DNA from: Pontibacter ramchanderi
Lineage (GTDB): Bacteria; Bacteroidota; Bacteroidia; Cytophagales; Hymenobacteraceae
Length of the DNA stretch: 64,000 nt
Reading direction: 5' to 3'
NCBI RefSeq assembly: GCF_002846395.1
Contig: NZ_PJMU01000003.1
Coordinates: forward strand, 620,001-684,000
Part shown: positions 23,937-32,405 of the stretch, piece by piece
Layout: each line of letters opens with the position of its first letter
Position numbering within the stretch: position 1 is the stretch's first letter
Notes under the pieces: model-generated
What the model was told of the DNA's origin: nothing
The model's input: only the letters and a program-made list of their open reading frames with translations
Databases searched by the model: none
Program-made: the position numbers and the translations under genes

Positions 23937-26408
23937 TTACTGCACCTGACGGTTCTTCACATAAGTGTTCAGCCAGGTATCCATTTCCCACAGCATGTGC
24001 AGAATGGACTCGCGCGCAGCGTAACCGTGACTTTCGTGCGGCAAAAACACCAGGCGGGTCGTGGCACCATGGCCTTTCAGGGCATTATAAAAACGTTCGC
24101 TCTGGATCGGGAAGGTACCGGAGTTGTTGTCGGCCTCCCCGTGGATGAGCAGAATCGGTGTTTTTACTTTATGGGCAGCTGAGAAAGGCGACATACGGTT
24201 GTATACCTCCGGCGCCTGCCAGTAGGTGCGCTCCTCCTGCTGGAAGCCAAACGGTGTGAGTGTACGGTTATATGCACCACTGCGGGCTATACCTGCAGCA
24301 AACAGGTCGGAGTGTGCCAACAGGTTACCGGTCATGAAGGCGCCGTATGAGTGTCCGCCTACGGCAATGCGCTTCGGATCGGCTACACCCATGCTCACGG
24401 TTTTGTCAATGGCGGCTTTGGCGCTGGCTACCAGCTGCTCTACATAGGTGTCGTTTGGCTGCGCTTCGCCTTCTCCTACAATCGGGAAGTCGGTGCGGTC
24501 GAGTACGGCGTAGCCCTGCGTTACCCAGAACAGCGGCGAACCGGAGCTGATGCGGGTGAACTCGTAAGGCGAGCTCTTCACCTGGCCAGCGGCGGCGGCG
24601 TTCTTGAACTCACGCGGGTAGGCCCACATTAGCATCGGCAATGCACCACTTCCTTTTTTATAGTCTTTTGGCAGGTATAGCACGGCCGTCAGTTTCACGC
24701 CGTCGTTGCGCTCGTACTGCAGCATCTCTTTCTGCACGCCCTGCAACTGCGGGTATGGGTGCGGGAATTTGGTTACCTGTGTGAGTTGCTTCTTGTTGAG
24801 GTCGCGCACAAAGTAGTTAGGCACCTCCTGCTCCGACTCGCGACGGGTAATGATGCGTTTGCTGTTCAGGTCGATGATATCCACCGGACGTTCGTAATAA
24901 GGCGCCTCGGAACGGAACAGAATCTTCGCCTTTTTCGACTTCAGGTTGAACTCGCTCAGAAACGGACGGTTGCCTTCCGGCGAGCCGCCTTCGCTGATCA
25001 TGTAAATGTTGTCGCCCTTCTTATCGGTGAGCAACACGCTGCGGCCGTACTGGTTCTGGGTGAACACCGGGCTGCCCGGATCGTTGTAGCCATCCTCGTA
25101 AGAGCGCTCGATCAACACGGTACCGGCCTGGCCTGGCTTGGACGGGCTTACACGCAACACACGTTCGGTACGCGTCTTCCAAAGGCGTTCGTTCACCAGG
25201 GCCAGGTCGTTGTTGCCCCATTGCACACCGCGGTAGCGGTACTTGGTACCCGCCAGTTTTGCAGGCTTTCCGGAAAAAGGCGCATCAAGCATGAACACCA
25301 CATCGCGCTCAGCCACTTCTTTAGTAGCATCGCCGCCGTCCTGTGCCTCAGCCCAATAAAGTGTGGCAGGCTTGTCAGGGCGCCAGTTGTAACCACGCGG
25401 GCCTTTAGCCACGTTGTCGAATCCGATCGGAATATCTTCGGCTAGTGGCAGTTGGGCGAGTTGTTTTACCACCTTGCCGTCGCGGCCCCATACCTCCACA
25501 TTATAAGGGAAGTAATAGTGCGGCACCAGGTATGAATAAGGTTTCTGGATAGTTTCCACGAGTAAGAACTGCCCGTCCGGCGACACGTCGGCACTCTTGA
25601 TGATGCTGGCCTGCCCAACAGGTTGCTGCTTGCCATCGAGGCTCACCAGTTTCAGCTGGGTTTGCGTGTAGTAATCGAATAACTGCTCGTCGTACTTGTT
25701 CTTGAGCAGATCCTGGTAGGTGCGCGATGGGTTGGCCTTGCCGATGTTCTCCTGAATGTTCGGACCATTTGGCACCAGGTTGGCTTTCGGCATCTCGCCG
25801 CGTTTCTCATCCACAATTTTCACGAGCAGCGACTTGCTGTCCGGCATCCACGAAAACGGACGTCCGCTATACGCATCGTTCAGCGTAGCTTCGGTGAGTT
25901 TACGGGCCTGGCGGTCGGCTATACCTGCCACCCACAACTCAATGCCGTTGGCCTTGGTAATAGTAAAAGCAATCTGCTTCTCATCCGGCGACCAGGTCAC
26001 GTAAGAGATCTGCGCCTTTTGCGGTATACCTGCCAGCTCAAACTCCTGCCCGCCATTCACCTGCTTCAGCTTGATGTTGTTGATGAAAGTGGCCCGGCTC
26101 TGCCCATTTGTGGCAGGATTTATGCGGAGGCCAGCCAGACGACTTTCGGGTTGCGCCAGCTCCTCTATGCTGGGGTAACCTGCCCGCTCGAGCAGCAACA
26201 TCCAGTCGCCTTTGGAGTTAATGCTGACACCCGGCGTAGAGGGTGCGTCAATGATAGAGGCGATGGCCTCGGGTGGTCGCTGGTAGCCGGTGGTGGTCTG
26301 TTTTCCGTCCTGCGCCAAAACGACAGGAGCCGGCGAACCCGCCAGCAGCAACAGGCTCAGCATCGAAGCGGCTAATCGCTTCGAGTTTCTCAGAGTCTTG
26401 ATGTGCAT
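23937..26408 (-). CDS. Secreted S9-family prolyl oligopeptidase-like peptidase
   Basis: An 823-residue protein with a signal peptide (hydrophobic core LAASMLSLLLLAGSPAPVVL, cleavage after LAQ). A long beta-propeller region contains WD40/TolB-like turns (SWMPDSKSLLVKI, WSPDEKQIAFTI, DVSPDGQFLLVE). The C-terminal hydrolase domain has the serine motif GGHSYGAFMTGNLL, the acid in LLIHGEADNNSG and the histidine in LPHESHGYAAR. Size and the GHSYGAFM motif suggest the S9D glutamyl-endopeptidase-like group of Bacteroidota. It degrades peptides in the periplasm or outside. Confidence 0.88.
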   Translation of the reverse strand: MHIKTLRNSKRLAASMLSLLLLAGSPAPVVLAQDGKQTTTGYQRPPEAIASIIDAPSTPGVSINSKGDWMLLLERAGYPSIEELAQPESRLAGLRINPATNGQSRATFINNIKLKQVNGGQEFELAGIPQKAQISYVTWSPDEKQIAFTITKANGIELWVAGIADRQARKLTEATLNDAYSGRPFSWMPDSKSLLVKIVDEKRGEMPKANLVPNGPNIQENIGKANPSRTYQDLLKNKYDEQLFDYYTQTQLKLVSLDGKQQPVGQASIIKSADVSPDGQFLLVETIQKPYSYLVPHYYFPYNVEVWGRDGKVVKQLAQLPLAEDIPIGFDNVAKGPRGYNWRPDKPATLYWAEAQDGGDATKEVAERDVVFMLDAPFSGKPAKLAGTKYRYRGVQWGNNDLALVNERLWKTRTERVLRVSPSKPGQAGTVLIERSYEDGYNDPGSPVFTQNQYGRSVLLTDKKGDNIYMISEGGSPEGNRPFLSEFNLKSKKAKILFRSEAPYYERPVDIIDLNSKRIITRRESEQEVPNYFVRDLNKKQLTQVTKFPHPYPQLQGVQKEMLQYERNDGVKLTAVLYLPKDYKKGSGALPMLMWAYPREFKNAAAAGQVKSSPYEFTRISSGSPLFWVTQGYAVLDRTDFPIVGEGEAQPNDTYVEQLVASAKAAIDKTVSMGVADPKRIAVGGHSYGAFMTGNLLAHSDLFAAGIARSGAYNRTLTPFGFQQEERTYWQAPEVYNRMSPFSAAHKVKTPILLIHGEADNNSGTFPIQSERFYNALKGHGATTRLVFLPHESHGYAARESILHMLWEMDTWLNTYVKNRQVQ

Positions 26409-26569
26409 GTTTCTTTTAAGGTTAAGATAGGTTAGATGTGGGGTTAGACAATAGGTATCGTGTAAGGTTTAAACTTGTATAACCGCCACTGCTGAAAGCA
26501 ATTATAGGTTTGATGCGGCGTCCCGAACAATAGCATACAATATAATAGATATACTCTTAACTTTATACT

Positions 26570-27352
26570 ATGCCGAAAACATTACTCATACCCATCGCCT
26601 CTGCCCTGCTGGCGCTTTCTTTTTCCACCACATTTGCGCAGCAACGTCCACTCTCTAAACTGGTTGTAGCCAAAGGCGAAACCTATGTGGCAGGTCCAGA
26701 CAATATTATCCTGGTTGACACCCTGATCATGCAAGATAGGGCTACGATCAAATTTGACCCTTCACAGTATGGTGTACTAGAGGCCAAAGTAGCTTATATC
26801 GGTCAGAAGTGCCTCATCAGCTCTAAAGGCACGAACGGGAGCAAAGGCAATCGTGAGAATGCTGGCAGTAATGGAGCAAACGGAGGGGATCTAACGGTAT
26901 CCGTTCACCTTGCAGCGCTGGGTAGTCTTATTATTGATACCAGCGGAGGGGACGGTGGTAGAGGTGCCGACGGGAATAATGGTGCCGCAGGTATAAAGGA
27001 CCGCCATGAAACGCGCACTGTAACTGACCCTGTTACAAAACAGACCACAACGACTACCGTATTGGTGCCCGGGCAGCCCGGCACCGCCGGCTCTGATGCC
27101 ACCATGGGTGGCAGTGGAGGCAATGGCGGTAATCTTACCCTGCAATACAGCACCGGTGGCTTCATCCCGATCTTTAACAACGAAGCCGTTAAAAAGAACA
27201 GTATCAGGATACATACAACAGGCGGTAGGCAGGGACAATCCGGGCAACCTGGCAAAGGGGGCTTTCAGCGAGCCGATGGAGGTATAAAATTCTCTGAAAT
27301 CATCCCGAGCAGCGAAGGTAAAATCATGCTGATCAATAGAGATGCTTTATAA
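26570..27352 (+). CDS. Secreted glycine-rich hypothetical protein
   Basis: A 260-residue protein. It has a signal peptide (LLIPIASALLALSFSTTF, cleavage after AQ). The middle part is rich in Gly, Asn and Ser with collagen-like triplets (GTNGSKGNRE, SGGDGGRGADGNNGAAG, GQPGTAGSDATMGG, QSGQPGKGG) that interrupt predicted beta strands. It is likely an exported, possibly surface protein. No homologous family was recognised. It stands alone: 160 bp in front and 188 bp behind hold no gene. Confidence 0.65.
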   Translation: MPKTLLIPIASALLALSFSTTFAQQRPLSKLVVAKGETYVAGPDNIILVDTLIMQDRATIKFDPSQYGVLEAKVAYIGQKCLISSKGTNGSKGNRENAGSNGANGGDLTVSVHLAALGSLIIDTSGGDGGRGADGNNGAAGIKDRHETRTVTDPVTKQTTTTTVLVPGQPGTAGSDATMGGSGGNGGNLTLQYSTGGFIPIFNNEAVKKNSIRIHTTGGRQGQSGQPGKGGFQRADGGIKFSEIIPSSEGKIMLINRDAL

Positions 27353-27540
27353 ATGTGGCCACTGCATCAGGCGCAACTTAAATTAGCTTTTTCGCTCTAT
27401 GGAAGCCACTGTATTTCATTATTAATTTTTACATATACATGCTGGTGTGCGGTCAATAATTGCTAAAAATTAAATTGCTAAATTGCCTGTAAATCCAGAC
27501 GACTAAGACTCGAGTATAACTGGTATGGACCCAGCATGAA

Positions 27541-27957
27541 ATGAAAGTACAGGAGCTTACATCTTCCACAGGCAAAACCTACCTCACCATCCACTACGAT
27601 GAGCAGCACAAGTGGGTGTACAACGACTGGACCGGTTATGTATCGCCTGAAAATGTAAAACAGGGCAGCTTGGCCGTGCTGGAAGCCATCCGGCAATACA
27701 ATGCCGCCTGCGGACTGAACGACAACAGGAAACTGGTGGGGCGTTGGGACGAGTCGGTGGGGTGGATCGAACAGGAGTGGATACCGATGGCCGCCGAGGC
27801 CGGCCTGCGCTACTATGCACATATTGTAAACGAAGATGCTTTTGCGGCGGCCTCTTCGGCCGACATGCTAAGTCGTGTGCAGGGCCGCTTCGAGATGCGT
27901 ATATTTGAGGATGCAAGCGAAGCGCGCGCATGGCTAACAGCTTGCCAGCAGCAGTAA
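27541..27957 (+). CDS. Hypothetical protein, paralogue of 660-1133
   Basis: A 138-residue soluble protein. Shared features with the product at 660-1133 are the TYLTIHYDEQ strand, the NDWTGYVSPENV segment, the WIEQEWIPMAAEAGLRYYAH block and a C-terminal helix ending in AWLTA. STAS- or SpoIIAA-like folding is possible but unproven. There is no catalytic motif. It lies alone between the Gly-rich gene and a ferredoxin-like gene, with no shared operon structure with its paralogue. Confidence 0.7.
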   Translation: MKVQELTSSTGKTYLTIHYDEQHKWVYNDWTGYVSPENVKQGSLAVLEAIRQYNAACGLNDNRKLVGRWDESVGWIEQEWIPMAAEAGLRYYAHIVNEDAFAAASSADMLSRVQGRFEMRIFEDASEARAWLTACQQQ

Positions 27958-28036
27958 GCGAAGGTATACAACGTGAACCTGCATGAACTAATTCACAGTT
28001 TTTCTCCTTTAAAAGAGAAGCAATTCAAACAGATAC

Positions 28037-28321
28037 ATGAGCAAAGGATTTGAGGTACCTGACAAGGTGATCTATGTGTGCACAGGCAGCAAATGCAAGA
28101 AAAAAGGCGGGAAGGATATTGGTAAAACGCTGCGTGAAATGATCAAAGACCTGGGCCTGAAAGGAAAGGTGGAAGTTGTGAAAACAGAGTGTACCGACCG
28201 CTGCGACTTTGCCCCTGTCATGAGCTTTCAGCCGGACAATGTGTGGTTGCACCACACCACGGAAGAAAAGGCCAAGCAGACCTTTAAAGAACACATTCTG
28301 AAGCCGGATCAACAAGTATAG
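28037..28321 (+). CDS. Thioredoxin-like [2Fe-2S] ferredoxin
   Basis: A 94-residue protein. Four Cys lie in the pattern of thioredoxin-fold [2Fe-2S] ferredoxins and NuoE C-terminal domains: CTGSKC (about 15 and 20) and CTDRC (about 52 and 56). There is no signal peptide, so it is a cytoplasmic electron carrier. It ends GTA TAG inside an AAGTATAG motif. It is a single-gene unit followed by a terminator shared with the convergent ferritin gene; this neighbourhood suggests an iron-related role. Confidence 0.85.
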   Translation: MSKGFEVPDKVIYVCTGSKCKKKGGKDIGKTLREMIKDLGLKGKVEVVKTECTDRCDFAPVMSFQPDNVWLHHTTEEKAKQTFKEHILKPDQQV

Positions 28322-28366
28322 CTGCTGTAACCTACACCTTTTGTGTGCTACTGAGATATAGTGCAT

Positions 28367-28398
28367 AAAAAAGCCTTTGGATTGCTCCAAAGGCTTTT
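28367..28398. terminator. Intrinsic terminator between convergent genes
   Basis: AAAAGCCTTTGGA (28369-28381), loop TTGC, complement at 28386-28398: a perfect 13-bp stem with A- and T-tracts. Confidence 0.9.
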
Positions 28399-28418
28399 GC
28401 TTTTTCTGCTGACGTGGC

Positions 28419-28955
28419 TTATCCCTCGTAGGTGTCCTCGTACGTGATCTTCGGCACACGCTTGTCGATCTCGTACTGGCCTGTTCCCTCCTCGCCTATC
28501 ACGTCGAACAGCTCGAGCGCACGGCGGGCCACATATTCTTCTTCTATCTGCTCTTTCAGGAACCACTGCAGGAATGTGAATGTCACGAAATCCTTTGTCT
28601 TCATGCATTTGTCAGCCATGCGGTTGAAAGACTGGGTTACGGCGATCTCCTGCTGCAGGGCCTGCTCAAACACGCTTCTGAAAGATTCGAATTCGATCTG
28701 GATGCCCGAAATATCCGGTGACACGGCACGGCCGCCCATATCAGACACGTATTTAAACAAGCGCAGCATGTGTTCGCGCTCTTCGTCGGATTGCTTTTTG
28801 AAATAGCCCGCGCTGAAGTCGAAGCCATTGCGGTCGCACCACGCCGACATGGCCAGGTACATGGCCGATGCCTCAGCCTCCATTTTGATCTGGTCGTTCA
28901 GGACTCTTTCTATCTCTTCTGTTAGCGAAGTTCTTAGCCTTAATAAATCCTTCAT
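28419..28955 (-). CDS. Ferritin
   Basis: A 178-residue non-haem ferritin. The ferroxidase residues are visible as E in KMEAEASAMYLAMS, the EREH motif in SDEEREHMLRLFKYV and the E in QQEIAVTQSFNR; the helix near FLQWFLKEQIEEE completes the four-helix bundle. It oxidises and stores iron as a 24-mer in the cytoplasm. Its upstream region (28956-29161) holds a palindrome and a 19-mer half-related to the one upstream of the next gene, which suggests regulation by iron through a Fur/DtxR-like protein. No ferredoxin gene for iron release is adjacent apart from the 2Fe-2S protein at 28037. Confidence 0.93.
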   Translation of the reverse strand: MKDLLRLRTSLTEEIERVLNDQIKMEAEASAMYLAMSAWCDRNGFDFSAGYFKKQSDEEREHMLRLFKYVSDMGGRAVSPDISGIQIEFESFRSVFEQALQQEIAVTQSFNRMADKCMKTKDFVTFTFLQWFLKEQIEEEYVARRALELFDVIGEEGTGQYEIDKRVPKITYEDTYEG

Positions 28956-29020
28956 AGGTATAGGGGTGTTTTTCGTTCTAAATCCAGGGCACGCTCCGAG
29001 TAGAGCATGCGTCCTTTATT

Positions 29021-29037
29021 CTTACCATTAAGGTAAG
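29021..29037. promoter_or_regulatory. Palindrome CTTACC-ATTAA-GGTAAG upstream of ferritin
   Basis: A 6-bp perfect inverted repeat with 5-base spacer, 66-82 bases upstream of the ferritin start. It may be an operator. Confidence 0.35.
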
Positions 29038-29070
29038 TATAATGTTCTGAAAACAGATGAATGAAGCGAA

Positions 29071-29089
29071 ATATGGAAAAAGTCTAAAT
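29071..29089. promoter_or_regulatory. Candidate metal-regulator site (7-5-7) upstream of ferritin
   Basis: ATATGGA-N5-TCTAAAT. The right half is the exact complement of ATTTAGA, the left half of the site at 29593-29611; the left half here is degenerate. It is about 115-135 bases upstream of the ferritin start. Confidence 0.3.
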
Positions 29090-29109
29090 AAAAAAAGCAC
29101 GACTGGCGG

Positions 29110-29147
29110 GCCGTGCTATCAGGTATAAGCCGTGCTATCAAGTATAA
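29110..29147. repeat. Tandem duplication of 19 bases
   Basis: GCCGTGCTATCAGGTATAA followed directly by GCCGTGCTATCAAGTATAA, one difference. Together with the preceding AGCACG (29097-29102) it can also form a hairpin after the gene at 29162. Confidence 0.7.
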
Positions 29148-29161
29148 CTCGTGTTTCGGAG

Positions 29162-29545
29162 CTAAGCCTCAAGCGGTGTCAGGCACTCGTGCAGCATGCG
29201 GTTCAGTTCCAGGCTGAACTTGGCACCTGCCAGCAGGTCACGCAACGCATAAAGTTCCGTCAGCGATAACATGAAGCAACGCTCACAACCACACACCGAC
29301 ACGATTTCGAAATCAGAAGAGCGGGACGGGTTAGCAGCCATCTGCTCGAGGTCGATGCTGGCGACGGCTTGCTTTAAGCGAAGAAAAGTATCTACCTTGA
29401 GCACGTTGAACGTTCCGGCGAAGTAGAGCATCAGGCGGTTCTTTCGGTCGCACTGGTAAACGGCTCCGGCTTCGTTTGCATAAATTTCGACTAATTCAGT
29501 GGCGGCTGATCTCTTCTCTCCGGGCTTTGCAATCGCTGCTATCAT
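29162..29545 (-). CDS. Hypothetical protein with a CGCERC motif
   Basis: About 127 residues from the ATG at 29543-29545 (MIAAIAKPGEKRSAATELVE); a longer start at 29581 would cover the candidate operator. The core (ELVEIYANEAGAVYQCDRKN, RLMLYFAGTFNVLKVDTFLR) is soluble and mixed alpha/beta. A cluster of cysteines, VCGCERCFML (about residues 83-92), could bind a metal or be redox active. No known family is recognised. It sits next to ferritin and has a 19-bp palindrome in front, so an iron-related role is a fair guess. Confidence 0.65.
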   Translation of the reverse strand: MIAAIAKPGEKRSAATELVEIYANEAGAVYQCDRKNRLMLYFAGTFNVLKVDTFLRLKQAVASIDLEQMAANPSRSSDFEIVSVCGCERCFMLSLTELYALRDLLAGAKFSLELNRMLHECLTPLEA

Positions 29546-29592
29546 GGTGGTGGCGCTTGTATCAATTATCGAATGACACAAAGGTAAGCCCT

Positions 29593-29611
29593 ATTTAGAA
29601 TCAGTCCAAAT
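29593..29611. promoter_or_regulatory. Candidate Fur-family operator
   Basis: ATTTAGA-ATCAG-TCCAAAT: a 19-bp interrupted palindrome (one mismatch) located 48 bases upstream of the gene at 29162-29545 and 44 bases upstream of the cupin gene at 29655. Its length and symmetry are those of Fur/Irr-type sites. The regulator is not in this window. Confidence 0.35.
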
Positions 29612-29654
29612 AAATTTAAATGATATTCGTCACCTCACTTAAAACAGGTATACC

Positions 29655-30029
29655 ATGCCACAACAACCAGAGAAAATAAACCTCGCAGAAAAGTTCGCCC
29701 TGATACCGGATCACTGGAATCCGCGCATTGCCGGGGAGCTAAACGGGCAGCAAGTCAAGCTGGCCAAATTCAAGGGTGCCTTCGACTGGCACCACCACGA
29801 GCACGAAGACGAGTTGTTTCTGGTCGTGAAAGGCAGTTTCGAAATGCAGTTCCGGGATAGGGCCATTACCCTGCAGCCAGGCGAGTTTCTGATTGTGCCA
29901 CGTGGCGTGGAGCACCGCCCTGTGGCATCCGAAGAGGCCGAGGTGCTGCTGTTTGAACCAGCCACTACCCTGAACACCGGCAACCTAACTGACAGCGAGC
30001 GCACCCGCACCAACCTGGAGCGACTCTAA
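29655..30029 (+). CDS. Cupin-domain protein
   Basis: A 124-residue single-cupin protein. The first metal motif is FDWHHHEHEDELFLVVKG (His residues plus Glu) and the second is PGEFLIVPRGVEHRPVA (final His), so the metal site is complete. Proteins of this type are often annotated as mannose-6-phosphate isomerase-like, but no enzyme activity can be deduced. It is divergent from the 29162 gene across a 110-bp region with a candidate operator, and it ends next to a repeat element. Confidence 0.82.
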   Translation: MPQQPEKINLAEKFALIPDHWNPRIAGELNGQQVKLAKFKGAFDWHHHEHEDELFLVVKGSFEMQFRDRAITLQPGEFLIVPRGVEHRPVASEEAEVLLFEPATTLNTGNLTDSERTRTNLERL

Positions 30030-30042
30030 CAGGTATGGGAAA

Positions 30043-30148
30043 TTGACAAAGGACTGTTTGATAAAGGACAAAAGACGTTCGCAGGCGATTATACCTTGAA
30101 TCAAAACAGTCCTTTGTCAAATAGTCTTTTGTCACAAAGTCCTTTACC
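30043..30148. repeat. Inverted-repeat element of the TTGACAAAGGACT family
   Basis: TTGACAAAGGACTGTTT (30043-30059) is the exact complement of 30104-30120, and further copies of the unit follow on both sides (to 30148). It fills the gap between two convergent genes. Confidence 0.75.
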
Positions 30149-30155
30149 CTAACAC

Positions 30156-31190
30156 CTACCTGATCTTCGCCTTTTTCATCACGGTTTTGAGGTTGAGTCG
30201 CACCAGATCGCCCATACCGCGGCACTTTAGAAACTCGTCGGAATGATGGTGCTGGGCCAGTTCTTTCTTGAGCTGCTCAATTTTTTCGGGTGTAGAGATC
30301 GTGTCTTTGCGCATGCAGTCGATCAGGTCTTTGAGGCGGTAGCGGGCCGTGCGCAGGCGCCTGAAGATAAGCGTGCGTTCTTCGTTCTGGTACTGCTTCA
30401 CTACATCTGGCTTAAGGAGTTTGAGCACCAGATCCACAATCATGTTGTTGTCCTTGAAAAACTGCGGCAGGTACATGCTCTTGCGCCCCTCATAGGACTG
30501 CTGGTCAAAGTCGATGGGGCGCACACGGTACTGCTCGTCCTCAAAATCGGGGGTGATGTCCACCACGTAGTTATAGGAGCGCATGTCGCCGAGCAGGCGC
30601 ACAAAGCAGCGTTCGTTAAACTTCACAAACTCCTTGGCAATGCGCACTTTGTTGGAGGCCGGCCGGTTGAGGAAGTCTTTTATGAAAAGGTCGCCTGGTA
30701 TACCTGCAATGTGCTCTTCGATGAGCGTATCGCCATCCACGAGGTAATTTATGCGGTTCGGCGACAGAATATACTCCAGCTCCAGCCCGTAGATGCGCGA
30801 GGCATCGGCCCGCTTCACATAAAAGTAGTCGTAGTTGTCGTTGAGCTGGTTCATGATCTGCACCCGGAAGGGATTGGAGTTACCAAAGGTGCAGTAATCG
30901 ATGCGCGACACGTAGAGGTGCTCCATCACCGACATGTCTCCGTCGGTTTTGAGCAGGGCGTAGATCTGGGTGAGGCCGCTGTTTAGTTCTGCCTGCGATT
31001 GCTGGTCAAACATGATCGTCTCCCACAGCGTGTCGTGTCCTTTTTTGTCGTAGTACGGGAAGGCGTCGGTATAGTGCACCAAATCCTCGTAGCGCACCGG
31101 CAGCTTTGTTTCGCGATCGTACTCGTGCAAGTACTTGCGCAGGCAGGCCGCAATCGGGTAAAACAGCTTCTTCTTGGAGATGGAGTTCAA
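30156..31190 (-). CDS. Conserved hypothetical protein
   Basis: A 344-residue soluble protein that I do not recognise. It is rich in charged and aromatic residues, without signal peptide or membrane segment. Visible blocks are DYFYVKRADASRIYGLELEY, an EFVKFNERCFVRLLGDMRSYNYVVDI stretch with alternating strand and helix, and RPIDFDQQSYEGRKSMYLP. The pattern IDFDQQ after a strand is reminiscent of the Asp of aminoglycoside-phosphotransferase/HipA-like kinases, but that is a loose resemblance. It lies downstream of the LytTR regulator gene on the same strand. Confidence 0.6.
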   Translation of the reverse strand: MNSISKKKLFYPIAACLRKYLHEYDRETKLPVRYEDLVHYTDAFPYYDKKGHDTLWETIMFDQQSQAELNSGLTQIYALLKTDGDMSVMEHLYVSRIDYCTFGNSNPFRVQIMNQLNDNYDYFYVKRADASRIYGLELEYILSPNRINYLVDGDTLIEEHIAGIPGDLFIKDFLNRPASNKVRIAKEFVKFNERCFVRLLGDMRSYNYVVDITPDFEDEQYRVRPIDFDQQSYEGRKSMYLPQFFKDNNMIVDLVLKLLKPDVVKQYQNEERTLIFRRLRTARYRLKDLIDCMRKDTISTPEKIEQLKKELAQHHHSDEFLKCRGMGDLVRLNLKTVMKKAKIR

Positions 31191-31209
31191 GGGAGTTTAG
31201 GAGTTAGAG

Positions 31210-31417
31210 AGTTTGGGAGTTTAAGAGTTAATCATCGGGAGTTAACAGTACAGCCCCTGCCGTGCCTTTACGGGAAAGAAGGAAACTATGCTACGAGTTA
31301 AGGTATAGAAGTTTTACCTCATTCGCTATACCTGCCTGTGTCGGGCCAATCAATAAAACGGAGTAAACACACTTCGCTTCTGTCAATCCAATTCCTTACC
31401 TCTTAAACTCCTAAACT
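31210..31417. repeat. Inverted repeat AGTTTGGGAGTTTAAGAG
   Basis: A 22-base arm at 31210-31231 matches the complement of 31396-31417 at 20 of 22 positions. Each arm and its surroundings are built from a short repeated GAGTTTA-like unit. The elements flank a 165-bp gene-free core that contains two TATACCT/AGGTATA motifs. Confidence 0.6.
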
Positions 31418-31427
31418 TCTCAACTCG

Positions 31428-32165
31428 CTAACTTTCCAGCAGGTTATTTTGCCCGAGCACCTGCAGCACTTCGTTTTTGTAGAGGCGACCAATCGGGATT
31501 TCGGCTTTGCCTACGTCTACGGCGGTAGCAGAGAAGGCCTGCACTTTGTCGAGCGAGATGATGAAGCTGCGGTGGATGCGGAGGAACTTATCGGTGGGCA
31601 ATTTTTCTTCCAGAAACGAGATTTTCTGGTAAGAGATGATTTCTTTGGTTTCAGTCTTCACCCGGATATAATCCTTCAGGCTTTCGATGTACAGGATGTC
31701 CGCCAGCATCACCTTCACCATTTTCTTATCGGCTTTCAGGTAGATGAAGGCATCTTTGTAATCTGGTTCGGCGGGTGCTATACCTGTGCTTGGCGTGGCT
31801 ATACCTTTGGGCTCGGTAGGGGTCACCTTGGCCACGGCTTTCAGGAAGCGGTCGAAGGCGATGGGCTTGAGCAGGTAGTCCACGGCGTTGAGTTCGTAAC
31901 TGTCGAGGGCGTAGTCGCGGTAGGCGGTGGTGAAGATTACCCTCGGCGGATTAGGCAGTGACTTCAGGAAGTCTATACCTGTGAGTTTGGGCATCTGTAT
32001 GTCGAGGAACATCAGGTCGATGTGCTCGGTCTGCAGGCAGGTGTAGGCCTCCACGGCATTGTTGCAGCGACACACCAGTTCCAGGTTGTCGAGGCGTTCC
32101 ACAAAAGTCTCCAGCACATCCAGCGCCAGGGGTTCATCGTCTACTATCAGGCAGCGTAGTTTCAT
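31428..32165 (-). CDS. LytTR-family response regulator
   Basis: A 245-residue protein. The receiver domain (1-120) has the acidic pocket VDDE, the phosphoacceptor Asp in LMFLDIQMP and the Lys in YLLKPI. The LytTR DNA-binding domain occupies the C-terminal 100 residues (ILYIESLKDYIRVKTETKEI ... FLRIHRSFIISLDKVQAF). It is the partner of the LytS-type kinase encoded 240 bp upstream on the same strand. The target genes are not visible. Confidence 0.92.
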   Translation of the reverse strand: MKLRCLIVDDEPLALDVLETFVERLDNLELVCRCNNAVEAYTCLQTEHIDLMFLDIQMPKLTGIDFLKSLPNPPRVIFTTAYRDYALDSYELNAVDYLLKPIAFDRFLKAVAKVTPTEPKGIATPSTGIAPAEPDYKDAFIYLKADKKMVKVMLADILYIESLKDYIRVKTETKEIISYQKISFLEEKLPTDKFLRIHRSFIISLDKVQAFSATAVDVGKAEIPIGRLYKNEVLQVLGQNNLLES

Positions 32166-32375
32166 GTTTTATTCAGGTATGGCACAAGGTATAGGTATAA
32201 CAAGGTGTACGAAATTGGTTGTGTGTTAATATTTGGGATGCTGCTTAAGGTATCTATTACAAACCCCGAAGAGCAACGAAAATATCGTGCAAGATTCGGA
32301 CAGGTCGCGACCTGTCCCTATGGCAAAGCCCTGCTACAAATCAACTCGATATTACCGTGCAACATCGTTCCGACA

Positions 32376-32405
32376 ACTTTCTAACTTCCGAACTTTCTAA
32401 CTTTC
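32376..32405. repeat. AACTTTCTAACTTCCGAAC tandem arm
   Basis: Two to three copies of an AACTTTCTAACTT-like unit directly before the stop codon of the kinase gene. A similar arm occurs at 53462-53490. No matching inverted partner nearby. Confidence 0.45.

Noticed and set aside
29110..29147. Two 19-base direct repeats considered as a mini CRISPR
   Set aside because: The copies are adjacent without spacers, and no cas genes are present.
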